A stretch of 64,000 bases of DNA from Candidatus Gastranaerophilales bacterium (GCA_944322785.1 CALUPW010000004.1:124001-188000), one strand, 5' to 3'; shown: positions 1 to 10,090, counted from the stretch's first letter. Numbers and translations are program-made. Notes: a model not told the origin generated them from the sequence alone.

Positions 1-1
1 T

Positions 2-898
2 GACCCTGCGAACTTTGAGGCAACAGTTCAGCAAAATGAAGCACAAATTGCAAATGCTCAGGCAAACCTTGCACGGCTTCAGGCAACTATGGAATACGAT
101 CAGAAAATGTATCAAAGATATAAAAATCTTTATGCAAAAAACTTTGTTGCAAAAAGCGAACTTGATCAAGCCGAAAGCACATACAAATCAGACCTTGCGC
201 AAATCAGTGCCGCAAAAGCTCAAATTATACAGCATCAGGCCTCTTTAAAAACAGCAATGACAAATTTGGGATATACAAAAATCATAGCCCCTGTTGACGG
301 TACGGTAATTTCCCGTGATATAGACTTAGGTCAGCCGGTTGCCGCAAGTTTTCAGGCGCCAGAACTTTTTACGATTGCACAGGATTTGACTAAAATGCAA
401 ATCGAGGTTAACGTATCGGAAGCTGATATCGGCAAAGTTAAAGAAGGACAGGATGTTACCTATACTCTTGACGGTTACGCTGACAGCCTTTTTAAAGGAA
501 AAGTTACACAGGTTCGCCTTGCCTCAACAAACACAAGCAATGTTGTAACTTATTCAGTAATCGTAAATGTCAACAACGAAGATTTAAAACTCAAGCCCGG
601 AATGACTGCAAATGTTTCAATAATAACAAACAAACGTGAAAATGTTTTGTGTGCGCCGAATATTGCTCTCAAATTCACACCGAACACTGACGGAACAAAA
701 TACAAAAATCAGGGTGTCTGGCTTCTCAAAAAAGGCAAACCGGTTCGTCAGGATATTCAAATCGGCGCAAGCGACGACAATTATACGGAAATAAAAACTA
801 AAGATATTAAAGAGAATGATATTATAATAACAGGTATAAAAGGCAGACTCTCATCAACAGCTTCCGCAAACAAACGCCGCGGTCCCAGAATGTTTTAA
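2..898 (+). CDS. macA: MacA-like periplasmic adaptor (HlyD/RND-MFP family), 5' truncated by window edge
   Basis: This is the C-terminal part of a membrane-fusion adaptor that would link an inner-membrane ABC exporter to an outer-membrane channel. The reading frame is open from base 2, so the true start and any signal anchor lie outside the window. The visible part opens with an Ala/Gln-rich alpha-helical hairpin (roughly the first 85 residues). A lipoyl/barrel half follows with the family motif IIAPVDGTVISRDIDLGQPV, then a beta-barrel region (MQIEVNVSEADIGKVKEGQ) and a membrane-proximal domain (LKPGMTANVSI). It sits 12 nt upstream of a MacB-type ATPase gene and a MacB/FtsX-type permease gene, which supports a MacAB-like tripartite exporter. 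The substrate cannot be read from the sequence. The adaptor family is certain; the MacA name rests on context. Confidence 0.9.
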   Translation, partial: DPANFEATVQQNEAQIANAQANLARLQATMEYDQKMYQRYKNLYAKNFVAKSELDQAESTYKSDLAQISAAKAQIIQHQASLKTAMTNLGYTKIIAPVDGTVISRDIDLGQPVAASFQAPELFTIAQDLTKMQIEVNVSEADIGKVKEGQDVTYTLDGYADSLFKGKVTQVRLASTNTSNVVTYSVIVNVNNEDLKLKPGMTANVSIITNKRENVLCAPNIALKFTPNTDGTKYKNQGVWLLKKGKPVRQDIQIGASDDNYTEIKTKDIKENDIIITGIKGRLSSTASANKRRGPRMF

Positions 899-910
899 AA
901 AGGATAAATT

Positions 911-1600
911 ATGGCATTAATTGAAGTAAAAGATGCAATAAAAACTTATCAAACCGGCGAAGACAGCTTTAATGCCCTTAACTGCGTCTCATTAAGCGTT
1001 GATGAGGGAGAATTTGTTGCAATAATGGGTGCGTCAGGGTCTGGCAAATCAACTTTTATGAATATGCTGGGAACCTTAGACAAACCTAATTCGGGAAGCT
1101 ATTATCTTGACGGAATTGACATGCTACATCTGACGCCAAATGAAGTCGCTGAAATCAGAAATTCTAAAATGGGATTTGTTTTTCAAGGTTTTAATCTTAT
1201 TGCCAGAACAACTGCGCTTGAAAACGTTGAACTGCCTATGATTTACAAAGGAATTCCGGAGGATGAACGGATAAAACGTGCCAAACACGCTCTTAAAATA
1301 GTCGGACTTGAAGCACGTGAAGATCATATGCCAAATCAAATGTCAGGCGGACAGCAGCAGCGTGTTGCAATTGCCCGTGCAATAGTAAACGATCCGCCGC
1401 TTATACTGGCAGACGAACCGACAGGTAATCTGGATACTAAAACAAGTATTGAAGTTATGGAATTTTTTGTAAACTTAAATGAAAAGACCGGAAAAACAAT
1501 CATTCTTGTAACTCATGAACCTGATATTGCCGAATATTGCAAGCGTGTTGTCCGCTTTAAAGACGGCAATATAATTTCGGATGAAGTCAAACGAAAATAG
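911..1600 (+). CDS. MacB/LolD-type ABC transporter ATP-binding protein
   Basis: This cytosolic ATPase would power the exporter formed with its neighbours. All nucleotide-binding motifs are intact: Walker [10 protein letters not shown] at residues 40-48, Q-loop FQG at 91-93, signature MSGGQQQ at 144-150, Walker B LILADEP at 164-170 followed by TGNLD, and a switch His in LVTHEPD. The length (229 aa) fits a free-standing ATPase of the LolD/MacB-N/FtsE group rather than a fused MacB. The start follows an AAGGATAAATT ribosome site, 12 nt after the adaptor stop. The permease begins 9 nt downstream, so the three genes are probably co-transcribed. Confidence 0.95.
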   Translation: MALIEVKDAIKTYQTGEDSFNALNCVSLSVDEGEFVAIMGASGSGKSTFMNMLGTLDKPNSGSYYLDGIDMLHLTPNEVAEIRNSKMGFVFQGFNLIARTTALENVELPMIYKGIPEDERIKRAKHALKIVGLEAREDHMPNQMSGGQQQRVAIARAIVNDPPLILADEPTGNLDTKTSIEVMEFFVNLNEKTGKTIILVTHEPDIAEYCKRVVRFKDGNIISDEVKRK

Positions 1601-1609
1601 GAAGCTTAA

Positions 1610-2839
1610 ATGATAGATTTCAAATCAACTTTTAAAATGGCGGTTGTTTCGCTTAAAATAAACAAAATGCGCTCAATGCTGACCTCACTCGGTATAATTA
1701 TCGGTGTAAGCGCCGTAATCATTATGCTTGCTGTCGGCTCCGGCGCAAGTGAGCGGATTGCACGGGATATGGAATCTATGGGAAGTAATCTTTTAATGAT
1801 TCGTTCAAGTTCCGCAAACACCGGCGGTGTCAGAATGGGTGCAGGCACAAGACCGACATTGACTTTAAAAGACGCCGAAGTTATTGAGGCAAATGCAAAC
1901 GGAGTTCTTGCTGTTGCACCGTATTCCAGCCAGAGCCTTCAATTGACTTACGGGAATCAGAACTGGGCATCAACTGTTGCTGGTACAACAGCATCTTATC
2001 TTTTTATCAGAAATTACGAAGTTGTTGACGGACGGAATTTCATACCTGTTGACATAAAAAACAGCACAAAAGTTGCAATTATCGGCAACACTGTTGCTAC
2101 AGAACTTTTTGGCGACATGGATCCGATTAATAAAACAATGCGTATCGGAAATGTTCCTTTTAAAGTCATAGGGCTTTTAAAAATGAAAGGACAGAACGGT
2201 ATGGGAATGGATCAGGATGATCTTGTTTTTATTCCGATTACGACAGCTCAAAAGAAAGTTTTCGGAACTGAATTTCCCGGAAGTGTAAAAATGATAAACG
2301 TAAAAGCAATCAGTGATGAAGCACTTCCGATTGCAGAAAGCGATATTATGGACATTCTTCGCCGCCGCCACAATATCGGACGGAATCAGGAGGATGATTT
2401 TGAGATAAGAAATCTTGCGGAAATGCAGGAAACAATAAAATCCTCAGCCAAAACAATGTCGCTTCTTCTCGGGGCTATTGCATCGGTTTCACTTCTGGTC
2501 GGCGGTATCGGGATTATGAACATCATGCTAGTATCTGTTACGGAAAGAACAAAAGAAATCGGCATCCGTATGGCAATCGGAGCAAAAGCTTCCGATATAA
2601 GAATTCAGTTTTTGATTGAATCTTTTCTTCTTTCAATAATCGGCGGACTTATCGGCGTTGCAATTGGTGTCGGCGGGGCACAGCTTCTTCATCTATTTGC
2701 GGGGATGTCAATATCAATTTCAACCTTTTCAATTCTTTTATCGCTCGGATTTTCAGGTGCAATCGGTGTGCTGTTCGGGTATTATCCTGCCTACAAAGCT
2801 TCTCTTTTAAATCCGATTGACGCTCTAAGATATGAGTAG
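1610..2839 (+). CDS. MacB/FtsX-type ABC transporter permease
   Basis: This is the inner-membrane permease partner of the preceding ATPase. It has one N-terminal membrane helix (around residues 23-45, LTSLGIIIGVSAVIIMLAVG), a large periplasmic MacB core domain (about 50-270) and a C-terminal FtsX domain with three helices. The conserved segment GGIGIMNIMLVSVTERTKEI and the end YPAYKASLLNPIDALRYE are classic for MacB-type permeases. The type VII ABC (mechanotransmission) fold is therefore expected. An AGGAAGC ribosome site precedes the ATG. Adaptor, ATPase and separate permease point to peptide, lipoprotein or small-molecule export across a two-membrane envelope. The substrate is unknown. Confidence 0.93.
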   Translation: MIDFKSTFKMAVVSLKINKMRSMLTSLGIIIGVSAVIIMLAVGSGASERIARDMESMGSNLLMIRSSSANTGGVRMGAGTRPTLTLKDAEVIEANANGVLAVAPYSSQSLQLTYGNQNWASTVAGTTASYLFIRNYEVVDGRNFIPVDIKNSTKVAIIGNTVATELFGDMDPINKTMRIGNVPFKVIGLLKMKGQNGMGMDQDDLVFIPITTAQKKVFGTEFPGSVKMINVKAISDEALPIAESDIMDILRRRHNIGRNQEDDFEIRNLAEMQETIKSSAKTMSLLLGAIASVSLLVGGIGIMNIMLVSVTERTKEIGIRMAIGAKASDIRIQFLIESFLLSIIGGLIGVAIGVGGAQLLHLFAGMSISISTFSILLSLGFSGAIGVLFGYYPAYKASLLNPIDALRYE

Positions 2840-2851
2840 ATGATACTGATT

Positions 2852-3529
2852 TTACGGAGTTTTCCTTTTATATTCTTCAAGCGAAGGCAAAAATTTTACG
2901 CCTTTCAAACCGTCAAATTTATCAACATATTCATATCCCCTTATACACCATATATTATGCAAGTCCCCCGCTGAAACCTGTCTGCATTCAACTGAATCAA
3001 AGTCGCAAACAGCTGCACTATCACCGTTTGTTTCTGATGTCCAGAAAACAGCATGCGTTGGTGTCGGGTAATGAACTTCATGTTCTTGAAATCCTTTAAT
3101 CATTCTTTTGGCTTCCTTAACATCCGGCAGACGCTTATCACGACTTTCACAAAACTGTTTTGCCAGTTTCCATGTTGCCTTCTCACCATCTGCTGATGCT
3201 TCCAGCCGATTAATACCCTTTTTTTCGTTGGAAATTCCCTGATACTCTGTTGTACATGATGCTCCGATATCTACCGCAAGTTCATGAGGAAATTTTTTCA
3301 TCATATCGTAACCGTACGGGTAACATTCCATATCTTTACATGGAAATGCTGCATAATTTCCTGACTGTCTTTCCGGATTGCATATTTTTGTTTCTTTTTC
3401 AGGTATTGATTTTACTTCTTTTTTAGGCACAGCTTTTTTAAATATTGGTCCGTCATACGCCGATACCAAACCGCAGCTCAAAACTACCGCTGACAGAAAA
3501 CCTAAAATAAATCCTTTATATTGCTTCAT
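2852..3529 (-). CDS. secreted protein of unknown function with DUF1566-like C-terminal region
   Basis: I do not recognise a named gene. The first about 25 residues form a signal peptide (a Lys-containing start, a hydrophobic run FILGFLSAVVLSCGLVSA, then YDGP), so the product should be exported. A Lys/Glu/Pro-rich linker follows, then a Cys-containing globular part. The C-terminal half (CESRDKRLPDVKEAKRM, later VFWTSETNGDSAAVCDFD and IWCIRG) resembles the DUF1566/Lcl-like fold, in which a W-T-S segment and a terminal C-x-R-G are typical. A GGAGAG ribosome site lies 7 nt before the ATG. It converges with the exporter operon (12 nt gap) and is followed at its start side by the SNF2 gene. Confidence 0.7.
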   Translation of the reverse strand: MKQYKGFILGFLSAVVLSCGLVSAYDGPIFKKAVPKKEVKSIPEKETKICNPERQSGNYAAFPCKDMECYPYGYDMMKKFPHELAVDIGASCTTEYQGISNEKKGINRLEASADGEKATWKLAKQFCESRDKRLPDVKEAKRMIKGFQEHEVHYPTPTHAVFWTSETNGDSAAVCDFDSVECRQVSAGDLHNIWCIRGYEYVDKFDGLKGVKFLPSLEEYKRKTP

Positions 3530-3550
3530 AAAATGCTCTCCTTTCCAGTA

Positions 3551-6500
3551 TTAATCAGCCGAGAAGATTTCACGAATATCATCCATTGTAAGCGATTTTA
3601 CAATATTTCTGTCAACCGAAATTACACTGTCAACAAGGTTGCGTTTAACTGTTTTGAGTTTTTGAATTTTTTCCTCAACCGTATTCTTGGTAATAAGTCT
3701 ATATACAAATACTTTTTTGGTTTGTCCGATACGATACGCACGGTCTGTCGCCTGATCTTCAACCGCAGGGTTCCACCACGGATCGTAATGAATAACATAA
3801 TCGGCTCCTGTAAGGTTCAATCCCGTTCCGCCTGCTTTTAAACTTATTAAGAAAATCGGAATATTACTTGAATTGAATCTTTCAACAGCTGCCTGACGAT
3901 CCTTTGTTTTTCCGGTCAGATATTCGTAATCAATACCTTCTCGTTCAAGCCAGTCTTTTACAATATCCAGCATGTTGACAAATTGGCTGAATAAAAGCAC
4001 TCTGTGACCTTCCGAGATAATTTCTTCCAACATAACTTTAAGTTTTTCAAATTTGCCGGAGGAAAGAATATGTTTAACATTTTCTTTGTCATATAATCTC
4101 GGGTGACAGCAGATTTGACGGAGTCTGAGAAGTGCTGAAAAGATTGAAAGTCTGCTTTTTTCAAGTCCGTTCTGTTCAATGGATTTAAAGAGTTCTTCTT
4201 TTGTTGAATCAAGCACCTGAAGATAGAAGTCTTTCTGTTCATCTGTCAACTCACAGTATGCAATGTTTTCAACTTTATCCGGAAGATCTTTTGCGACATC
4301 ACGTTTCATACGACGCAGGATGAACGGATAAATCTGCAATTTCAAACGTTTTTCAACGGTTTTGTCGCCTCGTTCCATAATCGGGTTTACATAACGGAAA
4401 TTAAATTCCGAAATGCTCATCAAAAATCCCGGCATCAGAAAGTCAAATACAGACCAGAGTTCCTCAAGTTTGTTTTCAATAGGTGTGCCTGATAGCGCAA
4501 GTTTATGCTCTGCGTTAAGTTTTTTAACAGCCTGAGCTGTTTGAGAAAGCGCATTCTTAATATTTTGAGATTCATCAAGAATTATGTATCTGAAATTGTA
4601 TTTTTGAAGTTTTTCAATGTCCCTGCGCACAAGTGCATAACTTGTAATTACAACATCGTAATTGGGAATTTCTTTAAAGAAGTTTTTGCGGTCAACTCCT
4701 GAAAGCTTCAGACAGCTTAAGGTCGGTGCAAACTTTTGGATTTCTGCTTCCCAGTTAAATACAACTGTTGTCGGACAGATTACAAGAACAGGTGAAGGTC
4801 CGTCGACTTCTTTTGCTTTTTGAACAACAGCAAGCGCCTGCAAAGTTTTACCAAGCCCCATATCATCCGCCAGAATGCCGTTAAGCCCGTATTTATACAT
4901 AAACCAGAGCCAGCCGAAGCCTTTAATCTGATATTCACGAAATTCTGCGTTGATATCCTTCGGAAGGTCAAGCTCATCTGTAGTTGAGAAGGAGGACATC
5001 TGCTCCCAGAATTTTTGAAATTCTTCACTCAAAACAAGTTCGACATCAAGATTTTTTAATTCGTTCAGCAAACCTGCACGATAAGTTTTTACGGTGAATT
5101 TGTCATCTGCGTTTCTAAATACATCAAAGGAATTGAATGCACGCATCATTGCATAAATATTTTGCGCAGGAAATTCTACAAACCCGAGACTTCTTATTCG
5201 GCTGTATTTTTCTCCGTTCTGAATCGTATCGTAAATATCACTGAAGGAAATTATTTCCTCGCCGACCTGACCGTATAATGTAATATCAAAACTGTCGCTC
5301 TGTTCTTCGCTGAAATCTATCTTTGCACATAATCTGAACGGATCATCCATAAGCTTGAAAAAGCTCATATCGTCTTTTTCTTCAAATTTCCAGCCGTCTC
5401 CCGCCTGCTTGATATAATAATTGTAAAAATCAATTGCGTTCTCTTTTTCAAGCGCAAGGTTGTTGGTTTGCATAGGAACGAATTTGCATGCCAGAAGCAT
5501 ATGATATGCCTCAATTTCGTGCTGATAATTCCTTTTAATCCAGTAAACCAGATCCTCACCCGGCTTTTTAATCGTAATATACGGTGTTTTTTCAGCAGTT
5601 TTTGAGAACGGAACTTTAACCCCGTCATACTCAAACTCAAGAGTAGCTTTTAATGACTGATCATAATCAATTCCCATTGTAACAATATTCAATGGTGGAC
5701 GCTCCTCAAGCATCAGTTTGCTGATATTTTCCGCAATTTCAACATCCATAATTTCACGAAGATGCGGGAGTTCCTCATAAATAAATTTGCCGCCGTCCGA
5801 ATCTTTTAAATCTGTAAAGCTGGCTTTAATCAAATTTTGAGGTATAGATTGCATCGCCACATTTGTCGGAAAAATTAAATTTTTGTATCTCCCCCACTTC
5901 AAATGCCTTGAAAAGTATCTTACTTCCTCAAACGGAATTACATCATCTTTATCCGGACGAATCCACTCAAGTGAAAGCAAAATTGTCCCTTGCGAACCGG
6001 AATTTACGTATAATTTAAGCTTCCACTCCTCATCTGTAAATTTTAATCTGTCTTTCGTTTTTTCATCCAGAACCTCATCGGCTTTTGAAAGAAGTGTAAA
6101 CATCGGACCGAATTTTGTAATCGGAATATCGTACCAGCCGGCTTTTTTATCCTGTCTTGAAATCGTTAAAAGCTGTTGAAAAATCGCAACTTCGACTTTT
6201 TGGGAATTGTTAAGCTCAAAATTTTTGTCCTGTTTTTGAGCTTCAATCAATGCTCTTAAAATAGGCTCAATTTGCCGGACGACTTTACCGGTTTCCCGTG
6301 ACATCACAAGGACAGAAAAAAAGTTTGCTTTCCGTTTCGGGTTGAAGTGGAAAATGTAATTGCCTTTGGGTGGCTCCGTTAGAGCGGTATTTTCATCCGG
6401 AAAATTCGGTTCTATGCCGAATTTTGTCTCCAGCCAGTCTTCATAAGCATGTTCATCAATCGCTTTTAAGGCAACAGCGACCGCATGCTTGCACCATTCT

Positions 6501-6724
6501 TCTTTTAAAGGGCAGCTGCATCTGGCTTCGACTTTGTTTTTCTTAAATATCAAATCCGTTTTATAAAAGTCTTGAAAGTTTCCTTTTACTTTTCCCATGT
6601 AAAAGTTTTTTTCGGGATATGTATCAAATACCATATCTTTCAAATGGTATTCATAACCCCGTCTCCAGCTTCCTGCACTTGCTCGGTCTTTTATATATTT
6701 GTAATTAAATTCTTCAACACCCAT
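3551..6724 (-). CDS. SWIM zinc-finger SNF2/HepA-family DNA translocase
   Basis: This is a large (1057 aa) ATP-dependent DNA translocase of the bacterial SNF2 group. An N-terminal SWIM zinc finger is visible (C69, C71, C78, H80 in CSCPLKEEWCKHA). A poorly conserved middle region precedes the helicase core. Motif I (ADDMGLGKTLQA) is near residue 620, motif II appears as DESQ near 717, motif III as LALSGTPIENKLEELWS, and motifs IV-VI include VLLFSQF, AGGTGLNLTGADYVIHYDPW and DRAYRIGQ. Bacterial relatives (YqhH/HepA-like) are linked to transcription recycling or DNA repair; which role applies here is unknown. It lies 22 nt upstream of the secreted-protein gene. A TATAAT-like box about 75 nt upstream may be its promoter. 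Confidence 0.93.
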   Translation of the reverse strand: MGVEEFNYKYIKDRASAGSWRRGYEYHLKDMVFDTYPEKNFYMGKVKGNFQDFYKTDLIFKKNKVEARCSCPLKEEWCKHAVAVALKAIDEHAYEDWLETKFGIEPNFPDENTALTEPPKGNYIFHFNPKRKANFFSVLVMSRETGKVVRQIEPILRALIEAQKQDKNFELNNSQKVEVAIFQQLLTISRQDKKAGWYDIPITKFGPMFTLLSKADEVLDEKTKDRLKFTDEEWKLKLYVNSGSQGTILLSLEWIRPDKDDVIPFEEVRYFSRHLKWGRYKNLIFPTNVAMQSIPQNLIKASFTDLKDSDGGKFIYEELPHLREIMDVEIAENISKLMLEERPPLNIVTMGIDYDQSLKATLEFEYDGVKVPFSKTAEKTPYITIKKPGEDLVYWIKRNYQHEIEAYHMLLACKFVPMQTNNLALEKENAIDFYNYYIKQAGDGWKFEEKDDMSFFKLMDDPFRLCAKIDFSEEQSDSFDITLYGQVGEEIISFSDIYDTIQNGEKYSRIRSLGFVEFPAQNIYAMMRAFNSFDVFRNADDKFTVKTYRAGLLNELKNLDVELVLSEEFQKFWEQMSSFSTTDELDLPKDINAEFREYQIKGFGWLWFMYKYGLNGILADDMGLGKTLQALAVVQKAKEVDGPSPVLVICPTTVVFNWEAEIQKFAPTLSCLKLSGVDRKNFFKEIPNYDVVITSYALVRRDIEKLQKYNFRYIILDESQNIKNALSQTAQAVKKLNAEHKLALSGTPIENKLEELWSVFDFLMPGFLMSISEFNFRYVNPIMERGDKTVEKRLKLQIYPFILRRMKRDVAKDLPDKVENIAYCELTDEQKDFYLQVLDSTKEELFKSIEQNGLEKSRLSIFSALLRLRQICCHPRLYDKENVKHILSSGKFEKLKVMLEEIISEGHRVLLFSQFVNMLDIVKDWLEREGIDYEYLTGKTKDRQAAVERFNSSNIPIFLISLKAGGTGLNLTGADYVIHYDPWWNPAVEDQATDRAYRIGQTKKVFVYRLITKNTVEEKIQKLKTVKRNLVDSVISVDRNIVKSLTMDDIREIFSAD

Positions 6725-6799
6725 CTATTTTCGGAGTATCTCTTTCTTTCCTAAGGGTACAAACTTCGGATATAGAATTAAATCTATAAACCCTCAACA

Positions 6800-6805
6800 A
6801 TTATA
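6800..6805 (-). promoter_or_regulatory. candidate -10 box for the SNF2 gene
   Basis: The minus strand reads TATAAT about 75 nt before the SNF2 start codon, in an otherwise AT-rich gap of about 115 nt. No good -35 at 16-18 nt spacing is visible, so this is only a candidate. Confidence 0.35.
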
Positions 6806-6838
6806 TTATTGCATGAATAATAAAAAAAGGCAAGTGTT

Positions 6839-7303
6839 TTAATATCCCAGAAGATATTGATGGAAACAACATGCAAAAAGTGTTCCGAAAATTGCGCCCA
6901 TGATAACTTCAAAGGGGGTGTGCCCCAGAAGTTCTTTTAATTTACCGCCGATTGCCTGAACATCATGTTTGTAAAAGTCATCCATCATTTTATTAAGACA
7001 TGCTGCTGTTTTTCCTGCTGCACGTCTTACGCCGGCTGCATCATACATTGTTATAAGAGCATACCCGAGAGCCACCGCAAAAATAACGGAATCAAACCCT
7101 TCAATCAGCCCGACAGAGGTGGACAGACCCATAACTCCGGCAGAATGAGAACTGGGCATTCCGCCTGTTGTTGTAAATATTTTAAAATTAATTTTTTTTG
7201 TCTGAATTGTAAAAATAACAAATTTTATAACCTGTGCAAAAAATGCTGCCAGAATACCTGACGCCAGAGCTTCATAACCGTTATTTATAACATTATCTAT
7301 CAT
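6839..7303 (-). CDS. divergent PAP2 family protein (DUF212/YuiD type)
   Basis: This 154-aa integral membrane protein belongs to the DUF212 family, related to PAP2 phosphatases and vanadium haloperoxidases. The diagnostic motif GGMPSSHSAGVMGL is near residues 47-60, followed by a helix with YDAAGVRRAAGKTA, the conserved DAxGVRRxAG signature. Hydrophobic segments lie near residues 10-32, 58-90 and 130-150. In other bacteria this family often sits near isoprenoid genes, and here the next gene upstream is a prenyl diphosphate synthase, so a role in polyprenyl phosphate metabolism is a reasonable inference. The enzymatic activity of the family is not established. Confidence 0.88.
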   Translation of the reverse strand: MIDNVINNGYEALASGILAAFFAQVIKFVIFTIQTKKINFKIFTTTGGMPSSHSAGVMGLSTSVGLIEGFDSVIFAVALGYALITMYDAAGVRRAAGKTAACLNKMMDDFYKHDVQAIGGKLKELLGHTPFEVIMGAIFGTLFACCFHQYLLGY

Positions 7304-7397
7304 TAATTCCTGCTCTCTTTAACTGTTTTGCAAAACTATTTTAACACAAGAATACCTGCTTGCAAATCATTTTATAAAAATTCAATCAGATTTATTA

Positions 7398-8306
7398 TTA
7401 ACAATTTTTTATTTTATTTAAAATCATTGTAAATATTTCAGATTTCAAATTGTTTTCATCCAGAATTTTAAAACACTCATCTATCAAATCGATTAAATCT
7501 TTTTTAGCCTTTTCAAGCCCGTACAAAGTAACATATGTAAGTTTTCCGGCAGCTTTATCTTTGCCTGAAGTTTTTCCGATTTCTTCAAAGGTTGCTGTTT
7601 CATCCAGAATATCATCTGCGATTTGAAATGCTATCCCCATTTTTTCACCGAATTCAGTAAGTACATTTAATTTTTCATCATCGGCCCCGCCGATTATCGC
7701 ACCTGTACGAAGTGCAAGTTTGAACAAATCCGAGGTTTTGTGAAGGTGTATAAAATGCAAAAGTTCTTTATCTTGATCCGTATATTTTTCATCAACATCC
7801 GCCTCATAAAACTGTTTTGGCGAATAGAGTTTTTCGGCTTCAAGATCCATAACCTGACCTGCAATAACTCCGTAGGCTCCGGCCGCCTGAAAATATTCAT
7901 TCATTATTTTAAGGAGTTTTTCATCCCCGAGGTGTTTTGAATGCTTCAAAATAATCTGCGGTGCAAAAGTCAAAAGAGCATCTCCTGCAAGAACCGCAAC
8001 AGCTTCTCCAAATACTTTATGATTTGTTAATTTTCCCCGTCTGAAATCGTCATTATCCATACAGGGCAAATCGTCATGAATCAATGTCTGTGCATGAAGC
8101 ATTTCAATTGCACAGGCACAGGGCAGAGCATCCTGAATATCTCCGCCAAACAATCTTGCACTTTCAACACACATAATCGGCCGAAGGCGTTTTCCGGGAA
8201 GCATAACCGTATATTTCATTGATTTAAAAATCTTTTGCGGATATGATATTTCTAAATATTCATCCAGTTTTTGATTTATTACTTGAGTCAATTCATCAAT
8301 CTTCAT
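7398..8306 (-). CDS. ispA: short-chain polyprenyl (farnesyl/geranylgeranyl) diphosphate synthase
   Basis: The enzyme condenses isopentenyl diphosphate with allylic diphosphates to make C15/C20 precursors. The first Asp-rich motif lies at residues 78-84 (HDDLPCMDND) and the second at 232-237 (DDILDE). The KRLRP substrate motif is near residue 39. The 302-aa length fits the IspA/CrtE group. The residues before the first Asp-rich motif (IEMLHAQTLI) have small side chains and do not settle the product length. Its start overlaps the end of rsgA by 11 nt, so the two are translationally coupled. The IspA name is by family; a CrtE-type role is possible. Confidence 0.9.
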   Translation of the reverse strand: MKIDELTQVINQKLDEYLEISYPQKIFKSMKYTVMLPGKRLRPIMCVESARLFGGDIQDALPCACAIEMLHAQTLIHDDLPCMDNDDFRRGKLTNHKVFGEAVAVLAGDALLTFAPQIILKHSKHLGDEKLLKIMNEYFQAAGAYGVIAGQVMDLEAEKLYSPKQFYEADVDEKYTDQDKELLHFIHLHKTSDLFKLALRTGAIIGGADDEKLNVLTEFGEKMGIAFQIADDILDETATFEEIGKTSGKDKAAGKLTYVTLYGLEKAKKDLIDLIDECFKILDENNLKSEIFTMILNKIKNC

Positions 8307-9291
8307 TATCCCATTCCTTAACTATTTTTTGTTTTAAAGTATTTCTTGCACTCATCCGTTTTTTTTCGCTTATTTTTGCAATCTGCTTGTTGTGAACTGT
8401 CTTTTTTAAATGTTCTGTTTTGCGCCCTTCAAATTTTACTTTTTCTTTAAATTCTTTAGCCTCATCCACAAATGCCAGATAACTCTCATATCTTGTTCCA
8501 TCAATTTCACCCAGATGCGCAAGAACATCACATCCGTCCTCATGAATATGCAGACAGTCTGCATATTTGCAGCCGTCACGGAATTGCGCAATCTCATCAA
8601 ACAGCAAATCAACATCCGCCGGCATTATAAAATCAAATTTCACATTACTGAATCCGGGGGTATCAACTATACGGGAAGTTTCATTAATTTTGATAATTTC
8701 CGAATGGCGGGTTGTATGAGTTCCTCTCTGGGTCTTTTCGCTTATCCGGCGGGTGCGTAAATTCAATTCGGGGTTTATCGCATTAACAAGACTTGACTTG
8801 CCCACACCGGAATTCCCGCAAAGAACACTCGTTTTATCTTTCAATATTTTTTCAAAAGCTTTAATTCCTTTGTGCTCAGTTGCGGATGTATATACAATTT
8901 TGTATCCGAGAACTTCGTAAATATCATGAATTTTATCTTTAAGATTTTTGTCAAATTTCAAATCGTTTTTGTTAAAACACAAAACCGCAGGAATTTTATA
9001 ATATTTTGCAAGAGAAATATATCGGTTTAACTGCATAAAATTCAAATCCGGTTCTTTTAAAGCCGAAACAATAACAATCTGGTCTATATTTGCAACAGAA
9101 GGGCGGCTTATAAAATTTTTGCGTTTGATAACATTTTCAATATATCCGTCGTTAAATTCCACAAAATCTCCGACAAGAATTTTTTCTTTTCGTTTTTTCA
9201 AAACCTCACGGACTTTGCACTCAAAAGTTTCAACGCCGTTGTCGATGTAATAAAAATCAGAATGAATTTTATAAATTTGTCCCTCAGTCAT
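8296..9291 (-). CDS. rsgA: ribosome small-subunit-dependent GTPase A
   Basis: RsgA is a circularly permuted GTPase that checks late 30S maturation. An OB-fold N-terminus (residues about 1-65) precedes the permuted motifs: G4 NKND at 107-110, then G1 GNSGVGKSS at 159-167, then G3 DTPG at 210-213. The C-terminal zinc site is intact (C241, C246, H248, C254). The total of 331 aa matches the family. A Lys/Arg-rich tail after residue 290 would suit rRNA binding. It is divergent from efp, and the 156-bp gap between them should hold both promoters. Confidence 0.96.
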   Translation of the reverse strand: MTEGQIYKIHSDFYYIDNGVETFECKVREVLKKRKEKILVGDFVEFNDGYIENVIKRKNFISRPSVANIDQIVIVSALKEPDLNFMQLNRYISLAKYYKIPAVLCFNKNDLKFDKNLKDKIHDIYEVLGYKIVYTSATEHKGIKAFEKILKDKTSVLCGNSGVGKSSLVNAINPELNLRTRRISEKTQRGTHTTRHSEIIKINETSRIVDTPGFSNVKFDFIMPADVDLLFDEIAQFRDGCKYADCLHIHEDGCDVLAHLGEIDGTRYESYLAFVDEAKEFKEKVKFEGRKTEHLKKTVHNKQIAKISEKKRMSARNTLKQKIVKEWDNED

Positions 9292-9447
9292 AAATTGATT
9301 TTAGCACAAAATTCAATTTTGTTTTTTATTTATTTTACGGACTTTGTTAACATGATAACCAAAATTGTAACAATTATTTGAAGTTTAATACTTTTATGTT
9401 ATCATCAATGTAAGATTAGATGATTATACTTTTAAAAGGGGAAAAAT

Positions 9448-10005
9448 ATGATTTCAGTAAACGACTTAAAAACAGGTTTGACATTAGAACTTGATAACGG
9501 ACTCTGGTCAGTTGTCGAATTTTTGCACGTTAAACCCGGAAAAGGAGCCGCTTTTGTAAGAACAAAATTGAAAAACGTTGAAACAGGACAGGTTATAGAA
9601 AAAACTTTCCGTGCAGGTGAAAAAGTTGGCAAAGCTACTCTTGACAGACGTGAAATGCAATATTTGTATAAAGAAGGCGCAGATTTTGTTATGATGGACA
9701 ACGAAACCTACGACCAGCTTCACCTTACAGAAGATCAAATCGGCGACGGGCTTAAATATTTGAAAGAAAATATGAATGTTCAAGTTTTGATGCACGATTC
9801 AAGAATTATCGGAGTTGATATTCCGGCTCACGTTGAATTGGAAGTTGTAGATACACCGCCTTCCGAAAAAGGCAACACCGCTCAAGGCGGAACAAAACCG
9901 GCAAAACTTGAAACAGGTGCGGTTGTTAACGTTCCATTCTTTGTTTCAAACGGCGACGTTATCCGTGTTGATACAAGAACCAACGAATATTTAGACAGAG
10001 TCTAA
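9448..10005 (+). CDS. efp: elongation factor P
   Basis: EF-P rescues ribosomes stalled on polyproline stretches. At 185 aa it has the usual three beta-barrel domains. The tip loop reads [10 protein letters not shown] with the conserved lysine at residue 32. No EpmA/EpmB or EarP modification gene is visible nearby. The C-terminal domain carries the family signature around [20 protein letters not shown]. The start is supported by an AAAAGGGGAAAAAT ribosome site. It is followed by accB (85-nt gap) and accC, a gene order common in Cyanobacteria and Firmicutes. Confidence 0.98.
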   Translation: MISVNDLKTGLTLELDNGLWSVVEFLHVKPGKGAAFVRTKLKNVETGQVIEKTFRAGEKVGKATLDRREMQYLYKEGADFVMMDNETYDQLHLTEDQIGDGLKYLKENMNVQVLMHDSRIIGVDIPAHVELEVVDTPPSEKGNTAQGGTKPAKLETGAVVNVPFFVSNGDVIRVDTRTNEYLDRV

Positions 10006-10090
10006 TTTTTAAAACCCGATTTTTGCAAATTTGTCATTACTGCCAAAGCAAAATCGTTAAATAAATATTTACCTGAAAGGAAATTAAACA